Shown: positions 35,999 to 45,465 of the stretch, piece after piece
Layout: each line of letters starts with the position of its first letter
How positions within the stretch are numbered: the first letter of the stretch is position 1
Source: an uncultured Bacteroides sp.
Lineage (GTDB): Bacteria > Bacteroidota > Bacteroidia > Bacteroidales > Bacteroidaceae
Length of the DNA stretch: 64,000 nt
Direction of reading: 5' to 3'
Assembly: GCA_900546645.1 (NCBI GenBank)
Contig: URDR01000003.1
Location: 17,100 to 81,099 of the forward strand
Position numbers and translations under genes: made by a program
The notes under the pieces: model-generated
Database searches by the model: none
What the model saw: the letters and a program-made list of their open reading frames with translations, nothing else
What the model was told of the DNA's origin: nothing

Positions 35999-36340
35999 TC
36001 ATCTCCGTATAATTCTTTTAAAAACCGAACTTTCAACAACCTAAAAGAGCAGACTTCCAAACACAACTTCAGAACAGGTTTACGTTCCCTCATAAAAACC
36101 ATTTGACCTTCTCATTTAAGATATCTTAGTTCTGCTTTCCTATATTTCTCAGTCAAGAGACTTGCTTCTTGAGAAGAATGAACGGCTTTACCTACCCGTA
36201 AATCACAAAATAAAGAGGCGTATGATTACTTAAAACAAGTATCATACGCCTCTTTCCCAATATCAGAATAAGAGTCTCAGCAAGTTTCTATCGTCGCCAT
36301 TATTGCCTTGACATACTCACTTCTGTAAATCACTACTCTC
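35999..36340. other. Convergent spacer between menA and the first GH92 gene
   Basis: 342 bp. Besides the terminator at 36212-36255 I see no gene, RNA or long repeat. Confidence 0.5.
36212..36255. terminator. Strong bidirectional hairpin ending menA and the GH92 operon
   Basis: 15-bp perfect stem AAAGAGGCGTATGAT (36212-36226) with ATCATACGCCTCTTT (36241-36255), extended by ACTT/AAGT after one bulged base. On the minus strand it is followed by TATTTTGTG, so it fits best as the end of the leftward GH92 operon. Confidence 0.9.
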
Positions 36341-38626
36341 TTATTTCTTTTCCAACTCTTTCGTAAATGAATATGGAGCATCGTCTGCACTCACACCTCT
36401 CGATGTATTGGGCTTGCTTCCCATCTGAATATCAATCGTTGCACCATTCATCAGCGCATCATGCGTGAAATAGTTCTTGGTATACTCCTGCCCATTCACC
36501 TTCATATCCTGTATATAGATATTCGATGCACTGCTCTCCGGAGCATTAATTACTACATCCTTTCCACTTTCCATATGGATGGTAGCTTTACGGAACAAAG
36601 GTGCTCCTATGACATACTGATCGGTACCCGGACAAACAGGATAGAATCCTAAAGCCGTAAATACATACCATGCAGAAGTCTGTCCGTTATCTTCATCGCC
36701 ACAATAGCCGTCAGGGGTAGGAGTATATAAACGGTTCATAACCTGACGCAACCAATATTGCGCTTTCCAAGGCTGTTTGGCATAGTTATACAGATAAATC
36801 ATATGCTGTACCGGCTGGTTTCCATGCGCATAGTTACCCATGTTCATCACGGTCATTTCACGGATTTCATGAATCGGGAATCCATAGTAGCTGTCATCAA
36901 ATACAGGAGGAACAGCAAATACCGAATCCATCATGGAAACAAATACCTTATCACCTCCCATCAGATTAATCAGTCCTTGAGGGTCATGGAATACCGACCA
37001 AGAATAATGCCAGCTGTTTCCTTCGGTAAAAGCATCTCCCCACTTCAACGGAGAGAACGGGGTCTGGAATGTGCCGTCTGCATTCTTGCCACGCATCAGT
37101 TTAGTTTCCGGATCAAACAGATTCTTATAGTTCATCGCCCGTTTTTCAAAGAGTTTAATTTCCTTTTTCGGACGCTTCAGTTCTTTAGCCAACTGATAAA
37201 TACACCAGTCGTTATAAGCATACTCCAACGTACGGGCAGCATTCTCATTAATCTTCACATCATAAGGCACGTAACCCAACTTATTGTAATATTCATGTCC
37301 CAAACGTCCGGTTGAAGAAACTTCCGGATGTACATTTTCTGTTCCATGAATTAAACCTTTATAAAGTGTTTCCAGATCTTCTACCTTCACACCTTTCATA
37401 TAGGCATCAACCAATACAGAAGCTGAATTGTTACCCACCATGCATCCTCTATGACCAGGGCTTGCCCATTCCGGGAAGAATCCGCTTTCCTTGTATGTAT
37501 TGATCAGTCCTTCTTGAATTTCCTTGTTCACCGAGGGATACATCAAGTTCAGCAAAGGGAAAAGACAACGGAAGGTATCCCAAAAGCCTGTATCCGTATA
37601 CATATAGCCGGGCAGCACTTCACCATTATAAGGGCTGTAATGAACCACCTGTCCTTTGGCATCTATCTCATAAAACTTCCGAGGGAACAATAACGAGCGG
37701 TACAAACAAGAGTAGAATGTGCGGTATTGATCCAGATTGCCTCCATCTACTTCTATTCTTCCGAGAACCTCATTCCAAGCATTCTTGCCTTTACTTACCA
37801 ATGCATCAAAGTTATCTTGACCTAATTCGTTCAAGTTTAACACAGCCTGCTCTTCGCTGATAAATGAAGAAGCGACACGCACATGAACCTCCTCACCTTT
37901 ACGAGTTGAGAAACCTATGACAGCCCCTGCATGATTAGCCTGCTGTTCCAGGCTGTTTTCTGTCAGCAAGCTATCTTTTACTGTAGCCCGATAAGTAAAC
38001 GGCTTATCGAATTCTATCACGAAATAGTTCTTGAAATTAGCAGGAACCCCTCCGCTATTACGGGTAGAATAGCCAACAATACGATTCTTTTCCGGTTCAA
38101 TCTTTACATATGAACCTTTATCGTAAGCATCGACTACAATGTATGAATGCTCACTTTCCGGGAAAGTAAAGCGAAACATGGCAGCACGCTCGGTAGGAGT
38201 CAGTTCGGCTACGATATCGTATTCAGCCAAATACACTTTATAGTAATATGCTTTGGCTTCTTCACCTTTGTGAGCAAACCAGCTGGCACGCTTATCTTCA
38301 TTAAATTCAGGCTTTCCAACCACCGGCATAATGGCAAACTGCCCGTAATCATTGATCCATGGGCTGGGCTGGTGAGTCTGCTTGAATCCACGAATTTTAT
38401 TTGCTGTATACTGATAAGTCCATCCATCTCCCATTTTTCCTGTCTGGGGAGTCCAGAAATTCATCCCCCAAGGTCTTGCTATCGCGGGATAAGTATTTCC
38501 TGTGGACAATTCAAATGTTGATTGAGTTCCAACCAACGGGCTAACATAATCAGCATAATCTATGTTAGCAGCTTTTGCCAAACCGAAAAATCCGGCCAGT
38601 AAAATAAGTAATGATAATTTTTTCAT
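36341..38626 (-). CDS. GH92 family alpha-mannosidase-like enzyme (divergent type)
   Basis: 761 residues with signal peptide (LSLLILLAGFFGLAKA). Calcium-dependent exo-alpha-mannosidases of GH92 act on N-glycans and yeast mannan in the periplasm. Seen here: VSPLVGTQSTFELSTGNTYP, FKQTHQPSPWINDYGQF, FTEGNSWHYSWSVFHD (contains the probable general-acid Glu) and GDEDNGQTSAWY (contains the catalytic-base region). The THQPSPW version of the sugar-site loop differs from the THLSGTG version of the other two GH92 proteins here, so linkage preference probably differs. It is last in the leftward operon, 28 bp after the second GH92 gene. Confidence 0.93.
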   Translation of the reverse strand: MKKLSLLILLAGFFGLAKAANIDYADYVSPLVGTQSTFELSTGNTYPAIARPWGMNFWTPQTGKMGDGWTYQYTANKIRGFKQTHQPSPWINDYGQFAIMPVVGKPEFNEDKRASWFAHKGEEAKAYYYKVYLAEYDIVAELTPTERAAMFRFTFPESEHSYIVVDAYDKGSYVKIEPEKNRIVGYSTRNSGGVPANFKNYFVIEFDKPFTYRATVKDSLLTENSLEQQANHAGAVIGFSTRKGEEVHVRVASSFISEEQAVLNLNELGQDNFDALVSKGKNAWNEVLGRIEVDGGNLDQYRTFYSCLYRSLLFPRKFYEIDAKGQVVHYSPYNGEVLPGYMYTDTGFWDTFRCLFPLLNLMYPSVNKEIQEGLINTYKESGFFPEWASPGHRGCMVGNNSASVLVDAYMKGVKVEDLETLYKGLIHGTENVHPEVSSTGRLGHEYYNKLGYVPYDVKINENAARTLEYAYNDWCIYQLAKELKRPKKEIKLFEKRAMNYKNLFDPETKLMRGKNADGTFQTPFSPLKWGDAFTEGNSWHYSWSVFHDPQGLINLMGGDKVFVSMMDSVFAVPPVFDDSYYGFPIHEIREMTVMNMGNYAHGNQPVQHMIYLYNYAKQPWKAQYWLRQVMNRLYTPTPDGYCGDEDNGQTSAWYVFTALGFYPVCPGTDQYVIGAPLFRKATIHMESGKDVVINAPESSASNIYIQDMKVNGQEYTKNYFTHDALMNGATIDIQMGSKPNTSRGVSADDAPYSFTKELEKK

Positions 38627-38654
38627 GGCTTATTTATAATTTATATAATAGATA

Positions 38655-40937
38655 TTATTTCATTACGCCCCATTGAGTCGGCTGATTTGTCATCACAAAT
38701 TCCAGTGTTCCTCCGTTTATCATATCCTTATGCTCGAAAAACGGAGTTACCAAGTCTTTTCCATTCAATTTAACAGCCTGTATATATTTATTCTCCTTTG
38801 AGTTATTCAAGGCTGTAATAGTGAATGTTTTATTTTCAGGCAAATTAATAACCACTTTGTCAAAGATAGGACGACCAATGGAATAAACAGGCTTACCCGG
38901 ACAGACTTGATAGAATCCCATTGAGTTCAAGATATACCAAGCCGACATCTGTCCGCAATCTTCATTTCCCGACAAGCCATCGGGGTCATTACGATATTGT
39001 TCCTTAAACACGCGGTCAAGCAGTTCTTGTGTCTGCCAAGGTCTGTTTACATAGTTATACATATGAATAACATGATGGCTCGGTTCATTGCCTTGCGCAT
39101 ACTGACCGATCAAACCGGTAATGTCAGCCGAAACCACTTCTCCTTCCATCTGCGAAGAGGCAGTAAACAGTGAGTCAAGCTTACCTACAAAGGCATCTTC
39201 ACCTCCCATTAATCCAACTAATCCTTCAACATCATGAGGAACAAACCAGGTCCATTGCCATGCAGTACCTTCACAATAGTCGTCATTACGATGATTAGAA
39301 GCTCGGGGATTAAACGGAGTGCGCCATTTTCCTTTTGAATCTAACCCGCGCATAAAACGGGTAGACGGATCAAAATACAATTCATAAGCTTTGGCAAACT
39401 TGGCATATTTTTCCTGGTTCTTATAATCACCTACGGCTTCAGCCAATATGGAAATACAATAATCATCGTATGCATATTCCAGCGCCTTAGCTACCGACTC
39501 GTTTTCACGGTCACAAGGAATATATCCTAATGTATTTTTATAATATCGAGCCATCGGCATCAATACAGGCAACACCAGTTCCGGACATTTAATGCCGGTA
39601 GTATCGTATTCTGCAGCACGGATACAAGCCTTATAAGCCTCATTCAGATCAAAATCAGCATATCCTTTTGTATAAGCATCTGCCATCAAAGAAGCTGCAT
39701 GGTATCCAATCATTGTTGCCGTATAATTTCCGGCTAACTCCCATTTAGGCAATACGCCACCTTCTTGCGCCTTCAAAAGTAAGGAACGGATATAATCATT
39801 ATTCTTTGCCGGATCAATGATAGAAAGCAAAGGATGGAGAGCCCGGAAAGTATCCCACAAAGAGAACGTCGTATATACAGGCTGATTTACATCACCTTGA
39901 TGTGTTTTTAAATCCATGCCCAAATAACGACCATCTACATCGGTAAACAAGTTTGGACTGATTGCCGTATGATACATTGCGGTATAGAAAATGGTTTTGT
40001 CATCCTGCTCAGCAGTAGTCACATCTATCTTGGAAAGATAGTTATTCCATGCCTGACGGGCAGATTTCCGGATACCTTCAAAATCCCATCCAGGTATTTC
40101 AGCCTCCAAGTTCTTCTGTGCTCCCTCCATATCAACTGCCGATACAGCCATCTTCACCATCACCTGCTCATCTTTCTGAGTGGCAAACTGAAGCAATACC
40201 TTACAACGCGGCTGTTTCTTTCCGCTCTGGTCAATCAATGTATCACGAAGCACCTCATAAGTAAACGGTTTCGAAAATTTTGCATAAAAACTCAGCTGCT
40301 GGTCAAAAGCCCAGTATTGAGACAATTTATGTCCGCGGATTTCAGTATCGCTTACTACCTCCACCTGCATATCCAGATTGGTTTGATGCTGTATAGAGTA
40401 ATCTAAATCCAAGATAAAGCCAGCCTTTTCCGTTTCAGGAAAGGTAAACCGATGAAGAGCTGCCCGCTTCGTTGCGGTCATTTCAGCCCTCACTCCATAG
40501 CGGTCAAGAAATACAGAATAATATCCCGGTTCTGCCACTTCACTGGCATGTGAGAAGTTTGAAGCAAAAGGCAAATTCTGTTTCGAAAAATCCTGAGGGT
40601 TACAAACCTGTTCACCTACCGTAGGCATCAGCAGAAAGTCTCCATAATCTGCACATCCGGTTCCACTGAGATGGGTATGCGAAAAGCCATTCATCAATGA
40701 ATCTTCGTAATAATAGCCCGAAGAGGCATCCCATCCATCAATACGGGTATCAGGACTTGGTTGAATCATACCGTTCGGAACCACTGCTCCCGGGAACGTA
40801 TGTCCATGTCCACCTGTTCCCACAAACGGGTTTACAGAAGCAGCGTAATCTTTTTCTACTGCAACATCTGCAGAACATGCAACCAAAAGCATCGTTCCGA
40901 TGCCACATGCCAAAACTAAAGCTTTTTTTATCATCAT
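38655..40937 (-). CDS. GH92 family alpha-mannosidase-like lipoprotein
   Basis: 760 residues from ATG 40937 (a TTG nine bases earlier is less likely). Lipobox LLVAC, so probably surface or periplasm anchored. Key segments: VNPFVGTGGHGHTFPGAVVP, FSHTHLSGTGCADYGDFLLMP, YCEGTAWQWTWFVPHD with the likely acid Glu, and GNEDCGQMSAWY. It releases terminal mannose; exact linkage unknown. It begins 13 bp after the fecR stop and is followed by another GH92, indicating one transcript fecR-GH92-GH92. Confidence 0.93.
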   Translation of the reverse strand: MMIKKALVLACGIGTMLLVACSADVAVEKDYAASVNPFVGTGGHGHTFPGAVVPNGMIQPSPDTRIDGWDASSGYYYEDSLMNGFSHTHLSGTGCADYGDFLLMPTVGEQVCNPQDFSKQNLPFASNFSHASEVAEPGYYSVFLDRYGVRAEMTATKRAALHRFTFPETEKAGFILDLDYSIQHQTNLDMQVEVVSDTEIRGHKLSQYWAFDQQLSFYAKFSKPFTYEVLRDTLIDQSGKKQPRCKVLLQFATQKDEQVMVKMAVSAVDMEGAQKNLEAEIPGWDFEGIRKSARQAWNNYLSKIDVTTAEQDDKTIFYTAMYHTAISPNLFTDVDGRYLGMDLKTHQGDVNQPVYTTFSLWDTFRALHPLLSIIDPAKNNDYIRSLLLKAQEGGVLPKWELAGNYTATMIGYHAASLMADAYTKGYADFDLNEAYKACIRAAEYDTTGIKCPELVLPVLMPMARYYKNTLGYIPCDRENESVAKALEYAYDDYCISILAEAVGDYKNQEKYAKFAKAYELYFDPSTRFMRGLDSKGKWRTPFNPRASNHRNDDYCEGTAWQWTWFVPHDVEGLVGLMGGEDAFVGKLDSLFTASSQMEGEVVSADITGLIGQYAQGNEPSHHVIHMYNYVNRPWQTQELLDRVFKEQYRNDPDGLSGNEDCGQMSAWYILNSMGFYQVCPGKPVYSIGRPIFDKVVINLPENKTFTITALNNSKENKYIQAVKLNGKDLVTPFFEHKDMINGGTLEFVMTNQPTQWGVMK

Positions 40938-40950
40938 TTCACTCAAGGGA

Positions 40951-41943
40951 TTATTTATTTAATGACAAGAATATGGTATTCTGACGTATTTCATAATGAA
41001 TATGAAGTATAGTCTGTAAAATCTTCAACATCTCATCTATTGAATCTTTCTTTTTTAATACACCAGAATAAGTTTTCAGTCCGCTGATATCCGGCGAGAG
41101 AATTATATCTACTCCATATAATGTTTCCAGCGTTTCGGCAATGCTGAAAATGTCAGCATTCTTAAAAGGAATCAAGTTGTTATGCCATACGGCATCAAGA
41201 GCTGTATTCGCTTCCGCAACCTTCATTTGCTTTGTCACAACATTCAGTTCCACCTTTTGCCCGGGTACCAGCGTTATAGCCCCTTCATCATTATTTCCTA
41301 TGGCTTTGATTTCCCCTTCTATCAAAGAAGCTTCAGCAATCCGGCCTATGGCATTTCCCTTAAAGTTAAACTTTGTACCGAGTACCTGCACGCTCATTGC
41401 CGGGTTTTTCACAACAAACGGCTTGTGCTTATCCTTTGTAACCTCAAAGTAAGCCTCTCCGTCTAAATCCAAGAAACGTTTATCACTGGCAAATTCTGCA
41501 GGATATTTCAGTACCGTATTTTCATTCAACCATACTTTGCTGCCGTCGGGAAGAACGACTTCCTTTTTTTCACCAGCCAAAGTTGATACAACCAGCAGAT
41601 TGCTGTCTGAACGGAAGCCGAACATATACAAAGCTATCCCGGAAAAAACAGCCAGGACAACAGCTACAGCCGCATACTTCATCAGCGTGTGTACACGCAA
41701 TACAAAAGAACGGCGTTGTTTCTCGGCAGCAATAAAAGCATCCAATTTCTTTTCCGCCTTCCGAACCAACTGCTCTTCACGTTCAGGGTCTGCCTTTCCC
41801 AGCATATACATTTCTTCCCATGAAAAAAACAGACGAGCGTTTTCATCCGACTGATTGACCCAACGGATAATAGCTTCTCTCTCTTCTGCCGAACATTCGT
41901 TATCGAAGAAACGTATTATTTCATTATATCCAATTTTTTTCAT
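40951..41943 (-). CDS. FecR family anti-sigma factor
   Basis: 330 residues. The N-terminal helical region (1-60, IIRFFDNECSAEEREAIIRWV) would bind the sigma factor in the cytoplasm. One membrane helix (about 88-107) follows. The periplasmic FecR domain (VSTLAGEKKEVVLPDGSKVWLNENTVLKYP, GEAYFEVTKDKHKPFVV, about 115-210) and a C-terminal DUF4974 (about 255-325, AETLETLYGVDIIL) come next. It should hold the ECF sigma factor of 44924-45457 inactive until the STN-SusC of 45705 signals. Oddly, it is not beside the sigma gene but between GH92 genes on the opposite strand. Confidence 0.93.
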   Translation of the reverse strand: MKKIGYNEIIRFFDNECSAEEREAIIRWVNQSDENARLFFSWEEMYMLGKADPEREEQLVRKAEKKLDAFIAAEKQRRSFVLRVHTLMKYAAVAVVLAVFSGIALYMFGFRSDSNLLVVSTLAGEKKEVVLPDGSKVWLNENTVLKYPAEFASDKRFLDLDGEAYFEVTKDKHKPFVVKNPAMSVQVLGTKFNFKGNAIGRIAEASLIEGEIKAIGNNDEGAITLVPGQKVELNVVTKQMKVAEANTALDAVWHNNLIPFKNADIFSIAETLETLYGVDIILSPDISGLKTYSGVLKKKDSIDEMLKILQTILHIHYEIRQNTIFLSLNK

Positions 41944-41963
41944 ACCTCATTTTAGTATTCCTC

Positions 41964-42004
41964 TTATCACAGAGAATCATCCCTTGTGATAAAACTCTTA
42001 TCAC
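41964..42004. repeat. TTATCAC repeat cluster before fecR
   Basis: TTATCAC (41964-41970), its inverted copy GTGATAA (41986-41992), and a third CTCTTATCAC (41995-42004) repeating 41961-41970. It lies between the third GH92 gene and fecR. It may be an operator or a weak hairpin that partly terminates the upstream transcript. Confidence 0.4.
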
Positions 42005-42049
42005 TTATCTTTACAAAATCAGCATTCAGAAAAGGTACAAACTTCCAGA

Positions 42050-44260
42050 CTAATACCAAGCCTTTCCCGGCATACTGCCCATCTCAAACTCCAACGTTAC
42101 TCCATCCATAATTTGCTGATGGGTGATATAGGGTTTATCATAAGTAGCCCCATTGACTTTTACCGACTGGACATAAACATTCTCACGGCTGACATGATGA
42201 GCCAATACAGTGAAGACCTTTCCATTCGACAAATGAAGTTGAACCTTCGGGAACAAAGGAGTTCCTATTTCATAAATGCCCGACACCGGATTCACAGGAT
42301 AAAATCCCATAGCACTCATAACATACCAAGCCGACATTTGCCCACAGTCTTCATTCCCACAAAGTCCGTCTGGTGTGTTCGTGTAAAGGTTGTGCATGAT
42401 TTGAGCTAAATACTTTTGTCCTTTCCAAGGCTGGTTTACATAATTATACAGATAAGCCACATGATGACTTGGTTCATTTCCATGCGCATATTGTCCGATC
42501 ATACCTGTACTGAAGATAGGAAGCTCCTCATCATCAGTTGGCTGATAAGTAAACATACTATCCAGCTTCTGAGCAAACCGTTCCGTTCCACCCGTCAAGC
42601 CAATCAGCCCTTCAATGTCATGCTGCACCGACCAAAGGTATTGCCATCCGTTGCTTTCACAAATATCCTCCGTATAAGCATCAGCCCGGAAATCAGCAAT
42701 AAAGTCACCATTCAAAGCACGCGGCTGCATGAATGATGTTGCCGGATTAAAGACATTCCTGTAGTTAACAGCCCGCTTATCAAACTCTTCCATCACTTCC
42801 GTTTTTCCCATCTTCTCAGCCATGCGTGCAATACAATAATCATCGAACGCATACTCCAAAGTCTTTGAAAGCGACCAGTTTTCATACGGTTTCAAGTCAT
42901 AAGGCACATAGCCTTTCTCTTTATATATTCCGATACCTCGATATTCATCCAGATTAGCCGTTTTCACACAAGCTTCCAATGCTTTCTCTGCATCAAAGTC
43001 GCCTATACCTTTCAAATAAGCATCCACGATAACCGGAACCGAATGATACCCAATCATCATATCCGTTTCACTTCCCTGGAAATTCCACACCGGCAAACGC
43101 CCGTTCTGTTCGAAAAAGGCAATAAACGATTTCACCATATCATTCGTGCGTTCGGGCTGAGTATAGGTAAACAACGGATGAGCCGCACGGTAGGTATCCC
43201 ACAAAGAGAAAGTACTATAGTTCGTCCATCCCTCTGCCTTATGCACCTGCTTGTCAGGCCCGTAATAAGCTCCATCCACATCGCTGTAAATTGTAGGAGC
43301 CAACATGCTGTGATACAAAGAAGTATAGAATACGGTTTTATCATCTACATTGTCCGATTCAATTTCTATTTTACCCAGTTCTTTGTTCCACAAAGATTTT
43401 GCCTTCTTCAGATAAGCATCAAAGTCATTATGAGGAGCTTCTGCCAGCAGGTTTCTTTCAGCCCCGTCCATGCTCGTTCCTGAAATAGCAGTAACCACCG
43501 TTATCTGTTCATCCTTATGCGTCTGATAATCAAAGCGTGCTATCACCCCATTACTTAATTTCAGTCCTTCTTTTTCAATCAGCACCGTATCCAGACTCAT
43601 CTGTTTGAAAGGACGTGAAAAGCGAGAACAGAAATAAACTTTCTGACCACGTGCCCATCCGTCTGAAAAACGGTATCCACGCACCGTAACCGAGTCAACC
43701 GCCTCAATATAAGAATCCTCAGTCACATCCCAGTTCATAGCTTTTGCCAAGTTCAAGAAGATAGCCGATTCAGCTTCGGGGAATGTATAACGCTGTACTC
43801 CACAACGTTCTGTTGCCGTCAGTTCCACCTGAATTCCATAATCATCAAGCATTACTTTATAATATCCTGCCGATGCCGACTCTGTATCATGCGAGAACTT
43901 TGAATGGATACCCAGCGGAGCCTCTGCCTCTTTATAAGGCACAGTTACCGGCATAAACAAAATATCATACAAGTCGCCTGCCCCCGTACCCGACAAATGC
44001 GTATGGCTGAATCCGGCAATCGTGCTGTCGGGATAGAAATAGCCAGAGATGCGGTCCCATCCCGGAAGGCCGTTATCCGGACTCAACTGAACCATACCGA
44101 ACGGTGCCTGTGCCCCCGGATAGGTATTGCCCGTGAAATCAGTTCCGATAAACGGGTTTACGTATTGCGTATAATCATCACCAGAAGCTACCTTATCCGG
44201 CGTACTGCAAGCAGTAGCCAAAGCAGCAAGAATACATACGGAAAATCCTTTCAATCTCAT
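42050..44260 (-). CDS. GH92 family alpha-mannosidase-like lipoprotein
   Basis: 736 residues from ATG 44260 (MRLKGFSVCILAALATAC, lipobox Cys about residue 18). A longer reading from TTG 44305 adds a charged stretch before the signal and is rejected. Core segments: VNPFIGTDFTGNTYPGAQAP, FSHTHLSGTGAGDLYDILFMP, ICESNGWQYLWSVQHD with the probable acid Glu, and GNEDCGQMSAWY. It is closer to the 38655-40937 protein than to the 36341 one. First gene of the leftward set, transcribed from the control region shared with the sigma factor. Confidence 0.93.
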   Translation of the reverse strand: MRLKGFSVCILAALATACSTPDKVASGDDYTQYVNPFIGTDFTGNTYPGAQAPFGMVQLSPDNGLPGWDRISGYFYPDSTIAGFSHTHLSGTGAGDLYDILFMPVTVPYKEAEAPLGIHSKFSHDTESASAGYYKVMLDDYGIQVELTATERCGVQRYTFPEAESAIFLNLAKAMNWDVTEDSYIEAVDSVTVRGYRFSDGWARGQKVYFCSRFSRPFKQMSLDTVLIEKEGLKLSNGVIARFDYQTHKDEQITVVTAISGTSMDGAERNLLAEAPHNDFDAYLKKAKSLWNKELGKIEIESDNVDDKTVFYTSLYHSMLAPTIYSDVDGAYYGPDKQVHKAEGWTNYSTFSLWDTYRAAHPLFTYTQPERTNDMVKSFIAFFEQNGRLPVWNFQGSETDMMIGYHSVPVIVDAYLKGIGDFDAEKALEACVKTANLDEYRGIGIYKEKGYVPYDLKPYENWSLSKTLEYAFDDYCIARMAEKMGKTEVMEEFDKRAVNYRNVFNPATSFMQPRALNGDFIADFRADAYTEDICESNGWQYLWSVQHDIEGLIGLTGGTERFAQKLDSMFTYQPTDDEELPIFSTGMIGQYAHGNEPSHHVAYLYNYVNQPWKGQKYLAQIMHNLYTNTPDGLCGNEDCGQMSAWYVMSAMGFYPVNPVSGIYEIGTPLFPKVQLHLSNGKVFTVLAHHVSRENVYVQSVKVNGATYDKPYITHQQIMDGVTLEFEMGSMPGKAWY

Positions 44261-44433
44261 TTCGTTTTCAGGTTTATAAGCCCTCTCTTTCTTCCGGGAC
44301 CCCAACCGGCCTTCTATCCCCGCCTCTCAGATTTGAAAGCCCCTCTTGCCTGATTATCAAACAATTTCAAACCAAAAGGACAAGGAAGACAAAGAGCAGA
44401 GCGCATTTCATTTTTCAGTTTCTAAAGATAAAA

Positions 44434-44441
44434 CAAATATA
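44434..44441 (-). promoter_or_regulatory. -7 box for the leftward GH92 transcript
   Basis: On the minus strand the sequence is TATATTTG, matching TAnnTTTG; leader of about 170 nt to ATG 44260. No clear -33 element. Confidence 0.4.
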
Positions 44442-44556
44442 CGGAAAAAAACACTTAGTGCTTACCCGATTTTCTTCGATTATTTTCATTTCTCCCGTTT
44501 TTTCCAGAGATACCGAGGCTCTTCTGCATGCAGACCAGAACAACAAGCGTTACAGC

Positions 44557-44570
44557 GTGACAATTGTCAC
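44557..44570. promoter_or_regulatory. Perfect palindrome GTGACAATTGTCAC (CRP-like operator candidate)
   Basis: The site has the form GTGA-N6-TCAC, the core recognised by CRP/FNR-family regulators. It sits midway between the two divergent transcripts. Bacteroides control glycan use through a CRP-family regulator, but whether it reads this exact motif I cannot say. Confidence 0.45.
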
Positions 44571-44749
44571 ACAAACGCCTGTATGCCCCAGAGGGAGAGA
44601 CACTTCTCTTGCTTACAGAAAACCCGCAATCAGCATCCGGAAAAATACGTTTCGCTTCCTGCAAAAGATAGTTTCCCGCCCGCCGGAAGCAAGCAAGAAA
44701 AAAAGCTTTCCCGTTTAACAGATTTTTACACCTTAGCCCCACCTGCGGT

Positions 44750-44780
44750 TTTGTATTTTCCGCGAAAAGCCGTATCTTTG
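44750..44780 (+). promoter_or_regulatory. Consensus promoter of the ECF sigma gene
   Basis: TTTG (44750-44753), 19 bp, TATCTTTG (44773-44780) is an exact Bacteroides primary-sigma promoter. It gives a leader of about 140 nt. A second possible -7 (CACTTTTG, 44895-44902) lies closer to the start. Confidence 0.7.
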
Positions 44781-44923
44781 TATCAGCAGACAAGAGAGCT
44801 GGAAGCCCGTTTTTCGAGCCGCCCCATAAGAAAACCGGTGCCATCCCCCTCCACTTCCCTGCCGGAATCTTTCCGCAAACTTGAAACAGACAGACACTTT
44901 TGCTTGACAAAAAAAACCGGCTG

Positions 44924-45457
44924 ATGAAAGAAACGTTTGAAACGACATACAAGACCTTATTCCGCAAACACTACTCCGGACTTCTGTTCTATGCCACCCG
45001 CCTCGTAGGTGAAGACGAAGCCGAAGACATCGTTCAAGACGTCTTTGCCGAATTATGGAAACGGAAAGACTCCGTTGAAGTGGGCGAACAAATCCAATCC
45101 TTTCTCTACCGCTCTGTTTATACCAAGGCACTGAACCTGCTCAAGCACCGTTCCATTGTGGAAAGCCACAATGCCGAAGAAGAAGAATATTACCAGAAAC
45201 GTCTGGAATATTATCAGCCCGACCATTCAGATGTCATCCGGCGCATTGAAGACAGGGAGTTGCACCAAGAGATACATACAGCCATCAATGCACTACCCGA
45301 CAAGTGCAAGGAAGTATTCAAGCTTAGCTATCTCCACGACATGAAAAATAAAGAGATAGCCGATGTAATGAACGTATCGCTACGCACCGTAGAAGCTCAC
45401 ATGTACAAAGCACTCAAGTTTCTCCGTACCCGTCTTGAACACCTGAAAAAATCCTAA
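44924..45457 (+). CDS. ECF-type RNA polymerase sigma factor
   Basis: 177 residues from ATG 44924 (TTG 44900 would be within a promoter-like box). Region 2 contains YATRLVGEDEAEDIVQDVFAELWKR for -10 recognition. Region 4 contains INALPDKCKEVFKLSYLHDMKNKEIADVMNVSLRTVEAHMYKALKFLR, a helix-turn-helix. It belongs to the FecI-like ECF group used by Bacteroides for glycan loci and is expected to drive the SusC gene just downstream and perhaps the GH92 genes. Its partner anti-sigma is probably the FecR at 40951-41943. Confidence 0.95.
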   Translation: MKETFETTYKTLFRKHYSGLLFYATRLVGEDEAEDIVQDVFAELWKRKDSVEVGEQIQSFLYRSVYTKALNLLKHRSIVESHNAEEEEYYQKRLEYYQPDHSDVIRRIEDRELHQEIHTAINALPDKCKEVFKLSYLHDMKNKEIADVMNVSLRTVEAHMYKALKFLRTRLEHLKKS

Positions 45458-45465
45458 GCACAAGC

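Larger units (their letters stand above)
44261..44923. promoter_or_regulatory. Divergent control region of the GH92/sigma-SusCD locus
   Basis: 663 bp without a credible gene. It contains a minus-strand -7 box (44434-44441), a perfect 14-bp palindrome (44557-44570) and a consensus plus-strand promoter (44750-44780). Both arms of the locus are probably controlled from here. Confidence 0.6.
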
